Below, one piece after another: positions 1-12,000 of a stretch of 22,313 nt of DNA (the first letter of the stretch is position 1; each line of letters begins with the position of its first letter). The DNA lies in IMG/VR virus record IMGVR_UViG_3300021957_004147, positions 1-22,313 of that record, one strand, 5' to 3'. The notes beneath the pieces are model-generated. The model was not told the DNA's origin. It worked only from the letters and a program-made list of their open reading frames with translations, and searched no databases. This DNA comes from a virus. A program made the position numbers and the translations under genes.

Positions 1-3000
1 GAGATGTTAGACCAGAGTCTGTAAAGATTTCTATCTGAGTAGAATTAATTACACTTACATAGTAAGTAACACCTGCTGTTAGTCCACTAAATGTGTCTGA
101 TGTTTGTATTGGGTCTGCATTCGTAAATCCTGCTGTACTTGCAACACCTAATCGATCAGTTGCTGAGTTAATACCAGTTACTAAAACTTCATTGACTCCA
201 GTCCAATCTGCACCATTAGATGTTTGATAGATAACATTGTTTTCACCAACTGCAATTGCAATTGTTCCGTTACTAGCAACTGCATTCAGTCCATTTGGTG
301 TAATTGATACACTATCTGACCAAGTATTACCGTCTTCGTCTGAAGAATATGATATAATATTAGTTGGTACTAACTGCGTTAATCCAGATGTATAATCGTA
401 TCGTAGTCCTTTACCAACTGCAACAAATCCTGTATAACCTGTTGTAGTAACAAAAGCAGTTCCATTCAATGTTACTTCAAAAACAGTATCATATGTTTTC
501 TTTGTAGTCCAAGTTGTTGCATCTGTACTGTTGACGATGCCATCACCAACTGCTACATAATAATCACTACCATATGCTACACTGTTAAGTGCTAATGAAG
601 GTGCAGTTAGTACAGATGATCTAGTTGTCCAAACAATTCCGTCTGTACTTTTATAAATTGGTGTTGCTATGTTTGATGATGTTATTACATAGACACCATT
701 ACCATATACAATGTCAGTTGCATTAACAACAATATTAGCAATGTCTCTTGTTGCCCATGAAGTTCCTGCAATTGATGTAATTACGCCTGTGTAATTCGTA
801 AAGTTAGCAGGAGCATAGTATTGAGTGCCGTCCCATAGTATTGCTGGTATCGCAACACCTGTTGGATAAAATGCTTCATCTTTTAATGTTATGTCAAGTG
901 CATATTGATCTTCTGGAGCAAATGCATTACCTAAGTAAACTGCATTTGGATATGTTGTTCCAACAAACAACTGAGTCAAATCAAGTCCTGGCATGTTAAT
1001 TGTTGGTTGATAAAATCCTTCTACTCTATCAAGTGCATTTAAGAGATTGCTGTCTGCTCTTAACTCTTCCCATTTGCCAATAATAAATTCTTCATCGTCA
1101 TTTGATATAATACATCTGTAAACTCTGTTTAGATATTTTACAATAGACTGATTGAAGTAGAATGGTTCTGGTAAGAATGCATAACTACCTGCTTTAGACA
1201 TTGTAAATTCTACACTTCCTGGTGTTACAGGAACAATGTCACTGCCACCTGGCTCTGTACTTACTTTGATATCGTTTCCTGTGATATCTGTTATATAATA
1301 TTCTGTGCTGTTTGCTAAGCCACTTGCAGTTTGCTCTGCTGTGCTTAAACTCATAAAGACTACTGTGTCATTCACTACGAAAGATGTAGAGTCGGCAACT
1401 GTGTATGCTGATGCTGTTATAGCAGTTACATTAGTTGAAGTAAATCCACCAAAGTCAAATCCTATACCACTAACTGGCGTTGTCATTCTTGCATCAGAAT
1501 AAACTTCTAATTGATTTTGACTGATAACTTTTAAATAATACTTTGTTACATAGTCTTCTGGATCACCTGAAACAATCAAACTTGTGACTGCTCCATTTGC
1601 ATCAACTGTGTTGACTTCTAAAGTAGCATCATTTGCAGGAGATGCTCCGCCTATGCTAGTTCCAGGTATTGTAATTTTGTTTGTGTTTGCATAGCCTGTA
1701 CCGCCACTGCCTATAATGACTGAGTAACCGCCTAATTTAAATCCTATATCGAATTCTGCAAATGTTTGTGGTGTTTGAGTCAAGTTAAATGCTGTTGTAC
1801 TATCTGATAAAGTAACATCACTTCCACCAGCAGAAGTAGAAACAGTAATATAATCACTACCTAAACCTGTCATTGTTCCATTGTCTGTAGTCAACGTATA
1901 TGCGGCGCCACCAATAGATTCACTAATTGTAAATGTAGTAGGACTATCTATTGTTAAAATAAAGTATTCATCAGTGATTGTTATTCCACCTAATCCTGCG
2001 CCACTAAAGATCACTGGCATACCAACCCAAAGTGAACTTGTGTCTGAACATGTAATTAAATTACCAGACGAAGAAGTTGAACCACAGAATACAGTTATTG
2101 GATTAACTGTTGCTGTACCAGTACCTGCTCCAACACCTGTTGCTGTAAATGTAATGCCTACTGAACTGCTTATTGCACCAATTAATACATAGTTTGTTGT
2201 CCCTACAGTAGTAATTGTGTATACTTGTCCTACAACAAAATCGCCTGCTTCGACAATACGATCACTAAATTCAGTAACGAAGTATGGAGTTGCTGTTGAA
2301 AGTCCGCCTGTAGCAGTATCAAACTCTACTGGCATGTTTATATAAAAGTTGCTTGTACGAGCATCTTGTGTTTGTAGTGCAATTCTATCTACAGTATCAA
2401 TTGTTGCACCCAATGATCTTGTCAGTTGATTCGATACAGAAGATGCAGTAGTTGGAATATTTGTATAATACTTAGAAGTATCATAGAATGTAAATTGTTG
2501 TCCGTTAACTTGTCCAGGTGATATTGGCAATGACACGTTCATTAACATTGTGCCAGTTGCAGTTGATAAATCAAATGCATCTGCTTGACTTGTCAATAGT
2601 CCAGTATCAGTTGTTGCAGTACCTGTACCTGTGCCTACACCTGTTGATTCAAATATAGTGCCAACATTGTTGTTAGCCGCACCAAGTAGTACATAGTCAG
2701 TAGTACCTGCAGTTACGATTTGATATGTTGTGCCAGGCACAAATGATCCAGCAGTTATAACACCAACATCAGTTACAGCAAATGCTGATCCATTAATCGA
2801 GGTTGAGATTATAATCTGAGTTGAAGATACAACTTCTCTTACATAATAAATTGTGCCAGATTCAATATTACCATAATTAGTTATGATAGTGCTAGGCAAC
2901 GTAAGAAAGTCATTAAAGACAATTGGATCGTTAACAGCAAGACCAGTTGTTGAAATAACTGTTATTCTATCTGTTGCACTATCTGTGCCAACAAGTGTAG

Positions 3001-6000
3001 TATTTGTTGCTGTGGCTGACGTACTAATAGTAACAGTTTCATCATCGAGGACTGTCGTTACATAATAAACGTCATTTTCAACTACGTCTCCGAACACATC
3101 GCCTACAAAGAATAAAGGAATACCTGGATAGAAACCATTAGTTCCGCCTGTACCGATAAGACTTTGTGGAATCGTTATTGTGTTTGTTGTTCCATTAGTT
3201 GCAGTTGCTGTTAGCAATCCAGGGTAGTTAAGTGTAACTACTGCTGTGTCTGTTACTGTACCTGCATATGCAAACATACCTGCACTTGATGCAGTTTCAG
3301 TAGTTACAGTAAATGTAGCACCGCCTACTGTTTCACTAATTGTAAAATCTTTAATGTCAATAATAGACTTGACATAATAAACTTGATCCACTATAATATT
3401 GCCTATTACTGCTCCAGTAAATTTGATTGGCATGCCAACTGTAAAACCAATTGTAGAACCAGATGAGTTTAACTCACCAGTTGCGTCATCATAGGGGTTT
3501 AATCGAATTTTGTTTCCAGTTGCAACAGTGTTTGTAACTCTACGAGCAAATGTAGAATATGATACTGTTTGATTATTAACAGCATTAGCAATTTCTAAAA
3601 CTGCACCCTGTGCTGAAGCCTTAATATCTTCAATTGGAGGAACAGTTGCTTGTAATGAGATTGCAGAACTTGAAACGTTCTCACTGTTAAAATAACTACC
3701 TGCAAAAAACGAACCGTAGAATGCATTTGCTTCCCAATCTAAGATTTGAGATGTGTAAGTAGTTCTATCAAATTTTAATTCAATATTGTTTTCTCTAACT
3801 GGTGTTGCATTTGTAATTGCTGATGCTTTAGCACCAACATTTAATTGGAAGTTGCCATCAGTTGTTCCAGTTGAGAAGACTACTCTATCAAATTCGTAGA
3901 CTGCTTCATTGTAACTTGTGTACAAAGCAATAACAGTTGATGGGTTTGTTTCAAGTATATTAACATAATACCATTGATTGTTTATTAGCCCAGTAACTGA
4001 TGCAGACGATACAGTATCATCTTTGTATTGTATTAAATCACCAGTTTGTAGACTTGGAGCAAAAACTGAAATTGTATTTAATGTAGAGTTGATATCATCA
4101 TTAGTAAAGAATAACTGCTCTGACGGTGCAATTCTAATTTCTGGTAATACAGCATACCCTTCTCCGGGATTTATAACTTTCACACTGACAACAGAATCAA
4201 CACTCATCACTGCTTCAAGTTGTGCTTCAACTCTTGGTGCTGGGTAGACAGTTGTATCAATGTATGCTGTAATTTGAGGTGGCTCAACATAGTTTTTACT
4301 ACCATCTAACACTACTACAGCAGGAAGATCAATAAAGATTTCTGCTCCAGGTACATGTGCTAATGGCGTTGTGCCATCAAATCCTCTTTGTAAACCAATT
4401 AGCATGTTCAATGCTCTGTCAACACGTGAGTATGATATCTTCTCTGTGCCAATTTGTATTACGCCATTGATTGGGAAACCTGATGCGTTGTCAACGAATA
4501 AAAGCGAAGACCCAATAGGCAGATAAACAGAAAGTAAAGTAATTTGATAGTCTGTTTGTCCAGAAATTGACACACCGTAATTATTAAACCAATCTTTATA
4601 TTGTGGCAATTGCCAAATAGCATTTGTTGGCAAGAACGTTGATGTGTTGTTTACATTCTTATATGATAACTGGGGAGAAACAAATTGTTCTATCGAACTG
4701 TCCCAAGTGGCTGGCAAATCAAAGTCTGTAACGTTGCCGTCATATGTGTCTATACCTGTATACTTAAACAAGAAATCTTTAATTACTACATGAAATGGTT
4801 TTGTCTCATTGATATAACTTGACAAGAATAATTGATTATCTGATGAATAATTTTGTATTGGTTTCAGTTCTCTAATAGTATGACTAACGTCAACAAGAGA
4901 AGTCTTGTTTAACCAAGGCAAATAGTTTTGTGATTCATCTGCTTCACTTTGAATATATTCAAATAAAAGAATCAATGATTTGTTTCTGTACTCAACTAAT
5001 TCATCAATATAAATTTGTTCGTTTAATGCACGAATGATCCAACGTGTTTCTTCACTTGGGTATTCATCAAATGAATCAGTGTCAAAGAAGTTATCACCGA
5101 AGCCTGTTTTGCCTAATGCATAGTCCCAAAGATAGATATTAAATTGTATTGTTCCGTTTTCTAAACCGATACGAGTCCATAAATCTGCACCATCATAACG
5201 ATACATTTCCCATTTGCCTTCACCGTTTGTTTCAACTCTAGCAATTGTTCCTGTAGTAACAGTAAGAGCAGAAAGATCAGCATAAAGTGGCACTGAGACA
5301 GATGACTTAGTATTGTTATTGTATTGTCCTATTGGATTAGTTGTTGGTAACCACCAGTTGACATATGACCAATAATTAGTAGTGTCATAAAATTCTCCTG
5401 TTTGGAAAAGATATGTAGCACTTTCTCTTGTTTCTGAGATTGGGAAATCTGCTAATATAGTATTGGCATATTTTAAATAGTTTTTCAAGCCTAAGAATCT
5501 ATTGAAGAAGAAACTCTGTCTTGGTCTTTGCAGTACGCCTGACTGTACTGCTTTCGGTAAATATGGATTAGGCACAACTGCACCTACTTCGTCTACTCCA
5601 GAGAATGAATCTAATAAACGATCATATAAACCTTCTGGTCTGTTTGCTTGTGTTTGTATTCCAAATTTTGGCAGACCAGGTAAGAAATCATCTGCACCAT
5701 CTCTTATTAAACTAAATTCTTGGTGAGATGGATCGTCATTACTGCCTGTTGCATAGCCTATATGGAATACACTATCATTAACATTTATATATGGTTGACA
5801 GTTATATAAACCAAATGCATTTGGCAACAATGGCGTAAGATATGAAACTCCAGATGCTGTTGGGTTTGCAATATATGCTTCTAAGTTAGTATCAGATAAT
5901 GTCTTGCCTTCTGCACTCATTACAGTATCTGTATTTCGTACCCAGAAATAGTAGACAGGAGTAACTACATTTGATGCGTTTAGTGTCGATTCGATACTAT

Positions 6001-9000
6001 ATGTTTGTAAGTTCTTAGGAGTTCCTGCACCTGTGTATTGACTTGGTACATTACTTGATGCTACCCATGTATATACTGCAACATCTGATCCTGGGAACAC
6101 TTGCCCCCAACGACTCGCATTGTATACATTATCATTTTGATGATAGTTTAACCATCTAGTAGTTGACGTATCGAACCAAAGTTCACCGACATGATCAGTT
6201 CCCCATATAAGCCCTGCATTGATTCCATCGATCTCAGCATTATATCTTGCTGGGTCTACGTTGTCAACATAGTCGAGGTTTTCTCTTACTACACCGAGCA
6301 ATTTATTTTGCATCGGATCTATGTAATCTAAATTAATTAATGTATCATTTGTTTCTGCACTAAAAATTTGTGCATTTTGTATTTTGTTTATGTCTACCGT
6401 TTTTGAAGGTGTTCTGTATAATGTCCAATCTTTGATGCCTGTTGCATTTTGGAATAAATTAACTTGTCCTTCTAAATCTCCGTAACTTAAGTTAGGTGTA
6501 CCAATCAGAACTTGATTTGCATTAAAATCTAATGCTGTTCCGTATTCTGGTTCAAAGCCATAATTTTGTTCTTTGCTGTTCAAGTTTTGTGCATACACAA
6601 ATTGACCTGGATCTGCAACTGAACCATTATAATTAGCAAGATAATCATACATGTAGACTGCACCAGCATTCTCCCATGTGTCAACAAAACGAGTTGCGTT
6701 ATTATCAAAGATAGTATCGTTGTCTAAGTTTTCATCATCAGTAAAATCAAATGTTGTGCCTAAGTATCTTGTACTTACTGGGGCAGAAATTACTACTGAA
6801 TCTTTTTCATTAAATTTAATCGTGTTACCAAATAATGTTCTACTGTCATTATGTGGTGCAGTAATGTTTTGTGTTTTTGTATAAAGAACTAATCCAAGAT
6901 CAGATAATGTAGCAGTATCAACTGCTTGTATTAATAGTTTTTCATTAATCAATGCTAGACCTGCACTGATAATTGATATGATAAGTTTACCATCGGCAGT
7001 TGCACTTGCTTGAATGTTAGTGATGTCACTAGCATTGATAACATTTACTATATCAGTAGCAGTACTACCATTTACTAAGTTAACTAAGTATCCGTTTATT
7101 AACAGTTTTCTGTCAGCAGTTAGTAAGCACTTACTTGTACCAATGACTGTACCATATTTTCCACCACCATTTGTATATCTGTAAACTGAACCGTCAGATT
7201 GTATTGTCCCTAGAAGACGAATCTCACCAGGTGCTCCCATTAATACTTCACTACCATATGAAGTCATGTCTGTTGCATAACCTAATTGAGTACCAACTCT
7301 AGTGTCTTCATCTGGAATCATTGTTTGTGCTAATGTAGAAACTGATGTACTTACAGTAACAATATCACCTGCTCTTAATGTTCCAAAATATTTAAGTTCA
7401 TTTAGACCCGACATCGCATAATTGTTGTCATCAACAATTGTACCGTTAACACTAACTTGTCTAATTGCAGTATTGTTTTGTGCATAAATGTCAGCATTAA
7501 GAGTAGCATCATCTTCTAATGTAATTGCTGTAGCAGATGATCTAGTTGTTTTAAGTGACATTGTACCAACGCCAACTTCTTTAACATAATAAACTTGATT
7601 AGGACTTATACCAGAATCTCCAAAGACTCCGGCTGAACTAAAGACTATCGCAGTATTTTCAGTTAATGCAGTACCAGTGTATGTAATTACATTGCTTGTT
7701 ACATTACTTGCTGATCTAGCAACGAAGATTGTATCCCATGCCGCATCAAATATATGAGGCTGATTTGGTATTGAATTGTATTGTGATTCAAAATTTTGCA
7801 TTGCACGTGAGTAAACATAACTTGTACCCCAATTAGCATTGCCCTCCGGGGACGTTAAAGTTGGAGCACCAATTGAAACTGTATCGCCGTTAGCATCAGT
7901 TGCAACTGAAGAACCAAATCCACCTGCACCTACAGGAGATACGATTTCTGTTTCTTCATTAGAGTCAGTGTATGATACTTGATTTGCTGTGCCTGTGCCA
8001 GAACCGATACCAGTCGCAACAAACAAAATTCCTACTTTGTTTTCTACTGCACCGATTGCTGTAAAGTCTGTTGGGTTTTCATAACAGATACCATCACCTG
8101 CTACAAATCCTGCTGGCGGTGTTGTTGCCGTGAATGTAGTACCAACTTCATTGTCTACTGCACCGAGTTGAGTAAATTCTGTTGACCCAGGGAACAAAAT
8201 CTGATAAGATTGTCCTGTTGTAATATCACTAGCACCAACTTCTGTACCCAATGAAGTGATCTCATATGTTTCAGTTGCAGTAAAGTAACCTGCTGTTAAA
8301 GGTATTCTTTCTCTGCTAAGTCTTATTACTTGATTGTTTAGTGGGTCACCAACATAAATCCAATTTTGATCATCACTCATAGAAATACAAGTACCTGCTC
8401 CTGCACCAATTGTGATAGTTTGTAGTAAAACTGGATCGTCATCTATAACTGAATCGTTTACTGTATAGATGTAAACACGACCTACTGGGAAACCAGTACC
8501 ATCAGTTGTTTCTGTGATAGCAAACAAACGACCTGAGTATGCGATTGCTGTACCGAATGTTGGTCTTGCTCCGCTAATAGGTAATATATTATCACTGTCT
8601 GTATCTTGTACAAATTCACCAGTAGTATCATCTACAACATAACGATAAACTCTACCGATTGTTGAATCTCCTAACCAATAACTATATGTGTCTGGTATAT
8701 ACGCAACAGCACTACCGAATGTTTGTCCGTCTGCTCGGTTTAAAGTTGTTGTCATGTCATAGTTTAATGACTTACGATAAACTCCCCAATTGCCATCTTC
8801 GGCTTCATCTACCCATACAGTGTTCTTAACAAACTCTGCTTCGTTTAAATCTAAATTATTAATGTCTGCTGGTTGTTCTACACGTTGATCAATAAATGTC
8901 AAACCTAAACCATTACCACTTAATGTTTGTGGTGGTTGAACTAATGGTAAATTAATAGTTATTGAATTTAAATCATTAACAACAGTAACAATATAATAAC

Positions 9001-12000
9001 CATTAATATTAGATGCTACGTTAATCATTGCGAACGGATCTAATATTTTTAAACCATGAGGTTTAGAAAATGTAATTGTAGTTGTGTTGTTTAAATTTGG
9101 AGTAACGCCTACAACTCTACCAACTGGCTTCCAAGTATATACTCTCCACTTTTCTTTGAAGTTTGCTAACCAAGCATAATCTCTAACATAAAAATCAGTG
9201 AGAGGTACTAATGTATCATTTGAGTTAACTGCTTGTGGTAAGTTAGCAAAGTGATACGCCGCTAATTTAACATCATTATAATTAACAAAGCCTGCTGTTG
9301 GGTATAACTTAGTTTCTGGCTCATATGCTAGTTCTGATAATATGTTAGCAGATTCAGGAGCCCGTGCGTAATTAAATAGATTCGCAAGTGATACGTTTTG
9401 CATTGATCCTTGAGTTGCAACATTATCTATTAATGCAACTATAGAAGGATTACCTGTTAACTTTGCTTCATTCACTAAGAACTCTACAAAATTATGATTA
9501 AGTGTTCCACCAAACTCTCCTGTTTGAATTCCCCAGTTTTCATAAACATCATAGTTTATACCACCTGAAGGTAATGTTGCCCCTTTAAAAGCAGAAACTG
9601 AGTTAGGTGTTCCTTTTGTTTTAATTAAATTCTTATAAACATTAACTTGTGTGATGTCAGTCAAGTTGATTGATGCAAGATAGTCTCTAGGTCTAAAGCC
9701 AATCAAAGAGAATGCTAATTGATCTGCATCGTTTTCTAAGTTTGCTTTTGTATCATTATAATATAAAGTACTTTCGTAAGAACGTGTTGCAGAGTTAGGC
9801 AACAATCCTTTTTGAATCTGATCTGCATCTGTTAGTGTCCACTGACCATCTACAAATGTTGCTGACGGCTGTACTGTTGTACTTGCTGTCCAAAATTTAG
9901 ATTTGTATGTAACAATAGATCCTTTAGGATATACTAGTGTAGGTGTCCATTCTTTGATGTTGTCTTGGTTAAGAATAAATCCAGACGCAAACATGGTACC
10001 GTCCCATTCAGCAGTTTTAGTGCCTCGTAGATAAAGTCGGTTCTGTCTAAGTCCAGTAACAAGATTATAAACAACATCATTAAACAATGTAGTGTTATCA
10101 AAAACAATACCGTGTTCTAAGTTACTTAATTGAAATTGACCATATGACATTGCATCGCCAGTATTCAATGTTTTAACTTCAAATTTTGTATCGAGTCTTT
10201 CTATGTTTAAGTCTTTAGTTGCAATCTGATATAAGTTTTGATTTAACAAGAAATTTTCATTTTGAATTGTTAAAGGTTGAACAACATCACTCTCTTTTTC
10301 AATTTTTAATGTGTTAGCAGATGGACCAATAGTTATAATAGATCCAGATTCCCAATTAAATTGTGCCCAATACAAATACTCTCTGATCATCAGTTCCCAG
10401 TCTAAAGTAACTGAGTTTTCAATCGTGTCAAAGACCATACCTTTACGTGTTAGGTATGAACCATAACTTGCTAAGAACTGTGACAGTTGTTGTAATGTAT
10501 AAAATTGTGTGCCGTACGGTACAATTTTTTCTTGTATATCTGATTGTGTGTATTTGTTTACAATGTCTACTGAGTAAGCATCAACTGATATAGTTGTTGT
10601 GCCTGTTCCTGTAATTGGCTGATCAATTGTAAAGTATGCTTGATTCTGTGAATTACCATATACTTTCCAACCATTATTCACAAGTTGAATAACAACACTT
10701 GAATATTTAATTTCATCATTAGGTTGATTATCATGTAGCAACACTTGATAACTTTCATCTGGTATTAACAATGATGAATTGTTTGAGTTTGGTGTTACTT
10801 TTTCAACAAGGAATTTTAATAATGTTTTATCACTGAATCCAGCCAGTCTATAAATTAAACGAACATCAACATTGTTTAATAAAGATGTAATAGTTTTTGT
10901 TGCATCTACGCCTTGTTGCTTTTCATAGTCAACAATCCAGTTGATGTAACTTGTTTTTGCTGTGCCATTACCATATACTTCAATATCACTGATGTCTAAA
11001 TGAGTTCTGTCATCTACTAGATATTGTTTAAATTCTGTGTTATACTTATAGTTGTCTAAGTCTGCGCCTAAGTTAAAGAAATCTGCTGGTCTAGTTAATG
11101 CAAAGATTTTCATCAAGTCAAAAGCATATGATGAACTTCTTCTGTATGAGAATTCTGCTGGTGCATCATCTCCTACTTTCCAATCACGTTGAAATAAGTT
11201 TTGATCGTAGTTGCCAACTAACGTCTGCATTGGAGATTTTAAGTCTCCATATTCATCTACTGGAATAATTCTACTTAAACCAGGACGTTTTAATTCTTCT
11301 ACAGTAACACTAGTTGTTCCGCCTGTATTATAAATAATACCTGCTTCTAAGTCATTCCATAATATAGTGTTTTCACTTGTGTATGGAGCTGGTCCATATT
11401 GTGCTGTCCACCAACTTGGCATTTGTGAAAAGCCTAACATTTCCCATGGTGCTATGTTTGGTTGAGATGTACCATAAAAGTATTCATACACCCCTCTCCA
11501 ATAACCTTGTTCAATAGGAGTATTGTCTAATTTATTAGAAGACTGCCAATAGTTCCAAGACCATTCGTTTGCTTTTGTATATCCTTTTTGAGTTTTGTAA
11601 GCGATTCTATTTTTACCAACCCAACTTAAAAAGTTTGCACTATAAATCTTTAAGAAGTCTTCACTTGAATATGTAGAGTCTGTGAAGAACCCTGGCAATA
11701 CTTCATAATCTTTTATTGGTACTTCTGTGCTTAACTTAATGTTATTATAAATTCTATTTTCAAACTCTAGTAATGCTTGATCTCTAAAATCAGTAAGTCC
11801 TGTTGACGGCGTATAGTCGAGTGTATACAAAGATGTATACGAACCGTCATGTCCTCTTAGCATGTAAGTAGGAGTTTGATAGTTTGGATCTAAAACAACT
11901 TCTGGTTGCCATTTAGGATATAAACCTAACTTAGTAGGCGTGTTTGGAACATATGAACTATATGTTTGATTGTATTCTTTAATAGTTATCTGATCATTTG

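Larger units (their letters stand above)
1235..3407 (-). repeat. Cluster of YYV modules in the giant protein
   Basis: Within this stretch at least six copies of the YYV module occur: VYYVKSI...FTISETVGG (about 3407-3290), VYYVTTV...VTISTSA (3105-2960), IYYVREV...IIISTSI (2890-2770), EYFILTI...FTISESIGG...GTM (2010-1870), KYYLKVI...LEVYSD (about 1570-1465) and EYYITDI...IKVSTE (1340-1235). Weaker copies lie just outside, at about 3993-3895 (WYYVNIL) and 100-1 (TYYVSVI). The units differ from each other at many positions but keep the order of strands. Interleaved are the GTGTA copies and a GGTGY motif. Confidence 0.65.

Noticed and set aside
1-4300. A CRISPR-like or tandem DNA repeat array
   Set aside because: The recurring short words are in coding phase, unevenly spaced and diverged; they encode protein modules.
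1305-8185. Several plus-strand frames of 60-103 codons (for example 1881-2192, 3978-4247, 5502-5726)
   Set aside because: All lie opposite the continuous giant gene, follow its repeat composition, and lack start signals. They are antisense shadows.
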